From Incurvaria masculella (Eukaryota; Arthropoda; Insecta; Lepidoptera; Incurvariidae): DNA of 64,000 nucleotides. Of the stretch, positions 58,056 to 64,000 are shown piece after piece; the stretch's first letter is position 1; every line of letters starts with the position of its first letter. A program made the position numbers and the translations under genes. The stretch spans positions 511,001 through 575,000 of the forward strand of contig OX335656.1 of the NCBI GenBank assembly GCA_946894095.1, read 5' to 3'. Below the pieces are notes generated by a model, which worked only from the letters and a program-made list of their open reading frames with translations, did not search any database and was not told where the DNA came from.

Positions 58056-58264
58056 ATGAGGAACCAATCCGGTCCGGATGCCGCTCTGGGCTCCAACAGA
58101 CGGTCTTGCCGCGTCGGACGACAAGCCGCGGCGGGGACCACTCCGTTTTGCACGGCTTATCCTCTGACGCCGTCGGACAATCTGTTGGAGCCTTCACTTC
58201 TACCGGTAGCCGCAGCGACATTACGCTGGCCACAACGCAAACTTAACACCAAACACGTTGTGCT
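58056..58264 (+). CDS. Possible first exon of an unidentified gene
   Basis: A GC-rich frame starts at ATG 58056 (MRNQSGPDAALGSNRRSC) and runs to a good donor, CT|GTAAGT at 58265. The protein is not recognised. Two other frames over the same bases are also open on the + strand and one on the minus strand, so the coding frame, and even coding status, are uncertain. It may instead be a 5' UTR exon in a CpG-rich promoter. No TATA box was seen. Confidence 0.25.
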
Positions 58265-59107
58265 GTAAGTTATTTATACCTACTGGTAGAATATATTAGC
58301 TGAATTTATCTATTTAGTACATTTACAAATCTGTTCTCCTCGTTTTCCTGTATTTTAAGTTTTAAGCCTTTTTTACTTAAGTTAATATTATATTCTGACT
58401 TCGGACTGTACATGGGATTCATTTGTGATATATGCTCCTCGACCACACTAAGCATACATTTTGTTTTAGATTTTTCCCAAACAAAGTAAAGCCACACAAT
58501 ACCGGTGACTGGCCCGCGTTGGTACAAGTTCTCGGTAGGTATATTTCTCATCAGTCAGTCAGTAGTGACAAGAAATGACAACTGAATTGAATTAATAATA
58601 ATGGAAAGAGACAAAATAACCCGAGTACAATGAAGTCGAATTCCTCCCCTTCACGGTGGCTGTATACGCACACAGAAGGTTATGAATATGTACCTACTCA
58701 TTAAAACACGGCGTAGTATCGGTCATTGCAGTAACTTCGGCATCGTAATATTTTAAGGGTCCTGTGAAATGTCAACTGTTTTTTTTTCATCGCCTCTTAG
58801 TGATTTTTTTTTCGTTAAGTAACTAGACAAGACTCCAACCAACGGAAGGCTTGCCATATGGCAATCTAGGCACTGTCATATGAGGTGGCCGATGATGCCC
58901 ATTGGCTTCCGAAATGACATGGGGGTGCACCAGCCCGCATTCTTCTCGCTGAGGTACGGACTGTCGCTGTTCACCAGCCATTAGATCCATAGCGCCGTCC
59001 GCTTGCAAAATAACATTTAAAACCTGAATTATTGTAGTGACCTCAAGGTCACCCGAAGATTTCCCGAAGTTACGGCATTGACAGCTGTTATAACTTGTAT
59101 GGTATTT
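58265..59107. other. No recognised gene
   Basis: A 61-codon minus-strand frame at 58823-59008 (ending GKPSVGWSLV) looks like a repeat remnant but was not assigned. The remainder is AT-rich. Confidence 0.4.
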
Positions 59108-59300
59108 TTTTTATGGAACTGGACATACATTGCTAATACACCTTCAGTAGGTGTGGTATTAGCATTGATGAGTTATGAACTTCCTTATATTGCTCCGCTA
59201 CATTGAACTGGATGGAATGCGTTGACAATTATAACTGACCCTTCGAATATCTTTCATCTATTGCGATGGTACCAACCCGGGCGAGATTAACCAAATAACC
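59108..59300 (-). mobile_element. SINE family B copy
   Basis: A T run, ACTGGACATACATTGCTAAT, GTGTGGTATTAGCATTG, TTGAACTGGATGGAATGC and TTGCGATGGTACCAACCCGG, all as in the 48555 copy. The head is missing. Confidence 0.6.
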
Positions 59301-60142
59301 TAGGATATAACCACTAAAGTACCGTGTGTAATGGACCGTATAAAAGGGAGCCGATTCAACTCATGCGGTTCACTAATAGGGTAGTTTCTAGACATTGGTT
59401 ATGTACCTAGTCTTCTCATCCTGTAATTGGGCTTTAGTTAGATGATCCGTACCGTATGTATCTGACTGTACAAAGTGTTTCGGGATATGTGGGAGGAACT
59501 TGGAAGTATTTTATATTAGAAGAAAAAACCCTTACCCAAATCGAAATTCCAATTTTTTTTTCGCAGTCCCCATACAAATTACTCACGTGATCGCGAAATA
59601 AAAAAGATCGGAACTTTGATTCCAATGATAAGGATTGTTTTCTGCTAATATTCAGTACCTAATTTATATTCCTGAAGTTTCTCCCACATATACCGAAACA
59701 TCTGTATATGGTTGTAACAATCTGTAACAACGCCTGTGGTGGTCGAGGTGCGTGAAGTGTTGGTGTCGATGCAGGGTGTGAAGTGTTGCATCCTGCAAAG
59801 TATGTGTCGCAATGTGCGACGACGCACAGATTATCTTAAGTTCTGGTAAGTTTTCACCGAAAGTGCTCATCGCTGTCAACAAAGATTAGAAAAAAAAATG
59901 CATTAAACAATGAAACTAAATTGAGAAATGTGTTTAATTTTTCACCCATGCCACTTTTCAAAGTGAATGAAATCTCTGATTATTGTAGATACTTACAACA
60001 ATCGCATTTAAGTTTAAAATTGTCTGAATTTTGGGTAACTATACAACAGTTGGAATTTGTTGTTGCTGGGGTAGTCATTCTGTGGTTGGGGGCCGTCACC
60101 CCGAGGGGTCCATCGATCAAGGAAGAACGGGTTGGCAACCGA
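59301..60142. other. No recognised gene
   Basis: CATACAAATTACTCACGTGA near 59572 and AATGATAAGGATTGTTTTCT match a sequence near 25505-25585, a dispersed repeat of unknown type. Frames of 60-78 codons are unsupported. Confidence 0.4.
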
Positions 60143-60300
60143 AACTCATCTGTGTAGTAATTAGTGATATACATTAAATACATTGACGGTAGCGCTGGTC
60201 AGTCAGTTGGCTTACGAATTAACTCCTTCTCGCCAAAACTCATCTGTGTAGTAATTGGTGATATATATTAAATATATTGACGGTAGCGCCGGCCAGTCCA
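60143..60300 (+). repeat. 94-base direct repeat, two copies
   Basis: AACTCATCTGTGTAGTAATT, then ATTGACGGTAGCGC and CAGTC, occur at 60143 and again at 60237. The second copy is partial. High identity suggests a recent duplication. Confidence 0.7.
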
Positions 60301-61312
60301 AATCCAGTTTAAAATCAATAAATTGAAGCTATTATAAATCTCAAGGTCAAAGTCATTTTGTTGGAGTTTGCGTGCTAACTTTGATATGTGAAATTCTCTC
60401 CGGACTAAATCGAATGTTGCATGGTAAGTCCGGAGATAGTCTGCATTTAAAATTTTGACAGCCCGCTCTGAATGCTACTTTCTATGATTTGCATACCTAA
60501 GGATTTAGATGAGGGTTTACCCCACAGTTTAGGTAGGTATCCAAACCTTTAAAAAGTATTGGACGCGACACGTTCATAGTTTGCTGTCACTAAAATCATC
60601 GCCATAATCTTTTTAATTTGTTAAAATTAACAAAATACAGAAAATAATTGATGAAATATTCCCATATATTTTTGCAGGAATACGTACATCAAAATACCAT
60701 TCTAATCACAGCTTGGCGTATGCCTCTTTAAAAAAGTGAATAAGTAGGAACGGAGCAACTCTTTGGAATAAGTACTGTAAATTTTTCGAATTTAATTTAG
60801 CAGTAATTACTTTTTTCGATTGGCAGCACTATCCTGCAATTTTCCTGTATTTGATTTGAAGAGTGGAGTGATGAGAAACAGAACCTGTCAAAACTTGGTA
60901 TGAGATGAGCACCGGACTAACCATATGAAAACCGGTCTAGTCCGGCGTATTAAAATTAGTCTGCCTACTCTGAATACGGCTGTAAGGCTTTGCCACTAAA
61001 ATAAAAAATGTTTAACCTGTTTTCATTTACAACGTTAAAAATATTATTTTGGCGCCAAACTCTTTGGTGGCGCATTCGCTCATTCTGTCTGTATTGTATG
61101 TCGAACTGCGGTCTACTCATGACATTCTCATTGGTGGCGAGTCACTGGTGAGTATCAAAATGAATAATAAATAAATGAATAAACCTTGGTTATTTTTTTT
61201 ATAGACCACGGCATCGAAACTGACGCTCAGAAAATATGTTCATGAAAACGAACTTTAAGTGACTCACAGGAGAGAATCTCATGAGTAGACACGCTGTTGC
61301 GTCTTGTCGTCT
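60301..61312. other. No recognised gene
   Basis: AT-rich intergenic DNA with no supported frame. Confidence 0.5.
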
Positions 61313-61563
61313 TTAGGTAAGCGTCCACCACGCGTCCACAGGCTCGCATCGTACGGACGCTTATAGTATGTCTCAACCAAAATTTACTACGCATGTAAAC
61401 ATCCTGAAACGGAGCGAGCGCACGGGACGCGTCCACTGATCGGCTTTCTCTATGACGCATCGGCACGCACCGCAAAATTTGCACCCCGGAGCAAAGACGT
61501 CGGCATTGACTGTAAGCAGATTCGAGCTATCCGTGCCATGCGGATCAGTGGACGCTTACCTTA
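61313..61563. mobile_element. Miniature inverted-repeat element
   Basis: Ends TTAGGTAAGCGTCCAC and GTGGACGCTTACCTTA are inverted repeats of about 16 bases, with one or two mismatches. The 250-base interior is GC-richer than its flanks. The element lies about 300 bases upstream of the Bdp1-like start codon. No transposase. Confidence 0.6.
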
Positions 61564-61876
61564 AAAATTATTATATTTTATTCTGTGATATCTCTTTAAA
61601 TTCTGTGACTCCCAGCTGGCCGTGCATCCAGACAAAGAGTATGTAAACGTGTATCCAGTCGTTTGCTTGCTTTGGTTTGGTCGTCTGCGCCGAAGTTTTA
61701 CGCAACACTACGCAAACTATTCGGTGCATCTACTGTGGCTTACTAGTGGTAATACGTAAAACAGAAGTGTCGAATATAGTCTGCGTGAGTGCCCAGCAGT
61801 CTACCATGATAACGGTTTGAGGTTATATTCCACAAAGCACAGCTAAAAACTAGAATTCATTGGTATTGAAATAACA

Positions 61877-62821
61877 ATGTCCACGCGGCGTGCGCGGATT
61901 AAAGCCGTAGCGTCGTTACCCGTCAGACGCAGAAACGCTGATAATAAGGGACCCACAGCTCAAAAACCAGTTGAGAATGACGCCAGCGTCGAGCGAAATG
62001 AGCGCATCCAAAGTCCTGCAAATCAACTGGACCTGGCAACTTCCCCGGCAACGCATGAGGTTTCACAGAGAAAGTCCTTCATTACCTCTAATGATTCAGA
62101 TCTTAAAGACAATAGTTCGCCGGCCCCCACTACTACAACAGAGCCACAAGTGTCCAGTCTAACGCTTACGGACGCAATCGGTGCAGGAGATTGTACGAGT
62201 GGCAAGGAACTGACTGGTCCACTTAATCACATTAAAATCAGCAACATAACTACGATAAAATTTCACGAAGTTAGCCGTATTAATGCAGAAAAATCATTGC
62301 ACTTTTCATCGAGCCCTCGGGCTCAATGTAGTCCAAGAGCTGGAGCTTCCAATTTGAGCGCAGTAAAATTGCACACCAAAACAAGCGCAGAAGCTAACTT
62401 GTTACAAGGATTAGAGAATCACATTCCAAACTTGGAGTCATCTTCGGAGATCTCAACTTTAAAACAAAAAAGCGCAGAAGCGACTCCTATTGCCCAAGAC
62501 ATCATTCCAAGTTCAAATGTCTTCATCAATGGGGTTTCTAAATTAAGATCACTATTGATTAATGGTAAAAAGGGACCACAAGAGAATGCAGGCCCCCCTC
62601 GCGATCAGATCCTGCCTGAGAGCCCCGAAGCGATGGTGGATGGCATCGTGCCACTCTCGGCGAGACTGAGTCAGACAGCAGACCTGCTCAAGAGCGAGAT
62701 CATATCGGAGAGTGCAGAGGTGTTGTTCGACCCAATCGTGCCGCTCCCCTCGCCCGGCAAGCTGCGCCCCAAGCTACGCCCGACCCCCCGCCTCGCCTCC
62801 GTCCGGAGAAACAGTGTGCAG
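61877..62821 (+). CDS. First coding exon, possibly TFIIIB subunit B'' (Bdp1)
   Basis: 315 codons in phase 0 from ATG (context AATAACAATGTCC) to a CAG|GTTCGT donor. If not spliced, the frame ends at 62893. The start MSTRRARIKAVASLPVRRRN is basic and resembles the RRAR-type N-terminus of Bdp1, the SANT-domain subunit of TFIIIB that helps place RNA polymerase III at tRNA and 5S genes. The rest is serine/proline/threonine-rich and probably disordered, with LSARLSQTADLLKSEI and a basic end LRPTPRLASVRRNSV. The SANT domain would lie in exons beyond the window. It may instead be another nuclear disordered protein. Coding status is much surer than identity. Confidence 0.6.
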
Positions 62822-63372
62822 GTTCGTCATCAGTTCTTCAATCACTGGTTTTTTATTTACAGTTGTAACTTAACAGTAGTCACTTCGACATAAAAAAAAT
62901 TTAATATAAATGTAATTTTCTTTCACCTATTCAGTCTTAAAATACATAAATTTTTCAAAGTTTATTATTTTTTCAAGCATAAAAGTATCCTAATGGTAGT
63001 AGCGAATAGTAGCCGTGAGATCTTTTTGCTTTTGTTGGCCTCTTTCTTCCCACCGTCTCGAACTCTCGCTCGCCATCAACATTGCCTTGATTTTTAGCAC
63101 TAATCAATAACAAACAACAAATAGGATTTGAGTTGACCTTGATTTTGAGCATTTGAGATGACCACATTTACTGCAGTGGCTGTTACACCCATGCAAATTT
63201 TTACTTGAGAAAGACCCATACTCCTACTGTCGAAATAATCAAAGAGCATAATAATCAGCTAATCCACGGCACGAATTAGTAAGTTACAGTAAGATACAAT
63301 ATTTTTGCAATGAAATTTTTTAAACAAAGATGTTTAGTTTCTTGTACAGCATCACCTCCTTTCACATGTGAC

Positions 63373-63545
63373 TAAGGCTGAGATAAATAGTCGTAACGGA
63401 AACTAAGACTAACGAAAAGTAGTACTTTGTGACGTCTATTCGCATTACTTTGAGATTTCGTCCATACAAAATGTGTCAAAGTGACGTCACAAAGTACTAC
63501 TTTCCGTTAGTCTTAGTTTCTGATTCGACTATTTATCTCAACCTA
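63373..63545. mobile_element. Near-perfect palindromic miniature element
   Basis: Arms of about 62 bases. The left has GAGATAAATAGTCG, GGAAACTAAGACTAACG and AGTAGTACTTTGTGACGTC. The right has GACGTCACAAAGTACTACTT, CGTTAGTCTTAGTTTC and CGACTATTTATCTC. A loop of about 45 bases separates them. Transcribed as part of an intron, it would form a long hairpin. Confidence 0.75.
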
Positions 63546-63753
63546 AGTTTCTCTGTAAACCTAGTATTTTCGTAATAGAATAGAGCCGGATTGAGGGAGT
63601 GATTCATATGATGAATCCTTTTGTCACATCACTATTAACAGTGAACGTCACTTCTACTGTAGTGCTTTCCTGATTGAAAACCCCTACTGCCCAGTCTTGT
63701 ATTCAACTAGAATATTTGAATTGCTGAGAATTGTTTATTTGTAACCTATATAC

Positions 63754-63871
63754 GCCCGGTTCCACCACCTCCAGTTACAAAAATCCCAAAATTATCATCA
63801 TACAAAAATGCAATGTAACTGAAAGTTAACTATCGGATTTCAGGTAGCTGTAGGTGGTGAAATCAGGGGTT
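63754..63871. mobile_element. Short inverted-repeat element
   Basis: Left CCCGGTTCCACCACCTCCAG and right TGTAGGTGGTGAAATCAGGG pair imperfectly over about 22 bases. One end also occurs at 17211-17258, so the element is dispersed. Confidence 0.5.
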
Positions 63872-64000
63872 AGACTCTTACCTACATATAATTACACAGA
63901 TATGTAAGAAAAAACATGAATTTACTTTAAATCATTACAATAGACAGTGATTGTATGAATAAAAATTATCCTTGCTTTGATTGCTACCTGTGCATGCTTG

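Larger units (their letters stand above)
62822..64000 (+). other. First intron of the Bdp1-like gene
   Basis: AT-rich, with two miniature elements (63373-63545 and 63754-63871). No further exon was seen before the window edge. Confidence 0.5.

Noticed and set aside
58051..58233. Minus-strand frame containing PPRLVVRRG, which recalls the transglutaminase N-terminal motif
   Set aside because: The residues after it do not continue the motif, and the plus strand has a better donor at this block.
1..64000. CRISPR arrays, bacterial operons, LTR retrotransposons and true tRNA genes
   Set aside because: No spaced direct repeats of CRISPR type, no paired long terminal repeats and no complete tRNA cloverleaf were seen; tRNA-like parts all belong to SINE heads.

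Overview
The window looks like genomic DNA of an insect, most likely a moth or butterfly. Coding exons are short, split by long AT-rich introns with GT-AG borders. The intergenic DNA is crowded with short interspersed elements, including the tRNA-derived type with a GGCCAAGTGCGAGTCGG-like head that is common in Lepidoptera. It also holds miniature inverted-repeat elements, mariner-type transposons and 5'-truncated non-LTR retrotransposons. There is no bacterial or operon-like organisation.

The one host gene that can be read with high confidence is Ih, the hyperpolarisation-activated cyclic-nucleotide-gated (HCN) cation channel. It is on the + strand, and eight exons run from 41158 to the stop codon at 54986. 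They encode S1-S2, S3, the S4 voltage sensor, an optional 35-codon cassette in the S4-S5 linker, S5 and the turret, the GYG pore with S6, the C-linker, and the cyclic-nucleotide-binding domain (CNBD) with the C-terminus. The N-terminal exon(s) before S1 were not found. Directly after the C-linker/CNBD exon lies an array of about six tandem units. Each unit copies the last 112 bases of that exon plus its splice donor and the first 29 intron bases.

Two other host gene fragments touch the window. A 315-codon first exon at 61877-62821 (+) resembles the N-terminus of TFIIIB subunit B'' (Bdp1), with low to moderate confidence. A possible internal exon of an unidentified membrane protein lies on the minus strand at 1-70.

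Layout: 1-31 kb is gene-poor and repeat-rich. It includes two families of TTAA-flanked miniature elements, a complete mariner (18487-19767, intact 341-residue transposase) nested inside one of them, two long foldback families, and many SINE copies. At 31.4-34.5 kb is a nearly complete reverse transcriptase with a restriction-like endonuclease, and a 5'-truncated copy of its 3' end lies at 38.85-39.17 kb. From 34.8 to 39 kb there are further retroelement remnants. Ih occupies 41-55 kb, with retroelements in its introns. From 55 to 61.8 kb there is a probable Ih 3' UTR, a GC-rich tandem repeat, an unassigned exon-like block and several repeats. The Bdp1-like exon and its first intron close the window.
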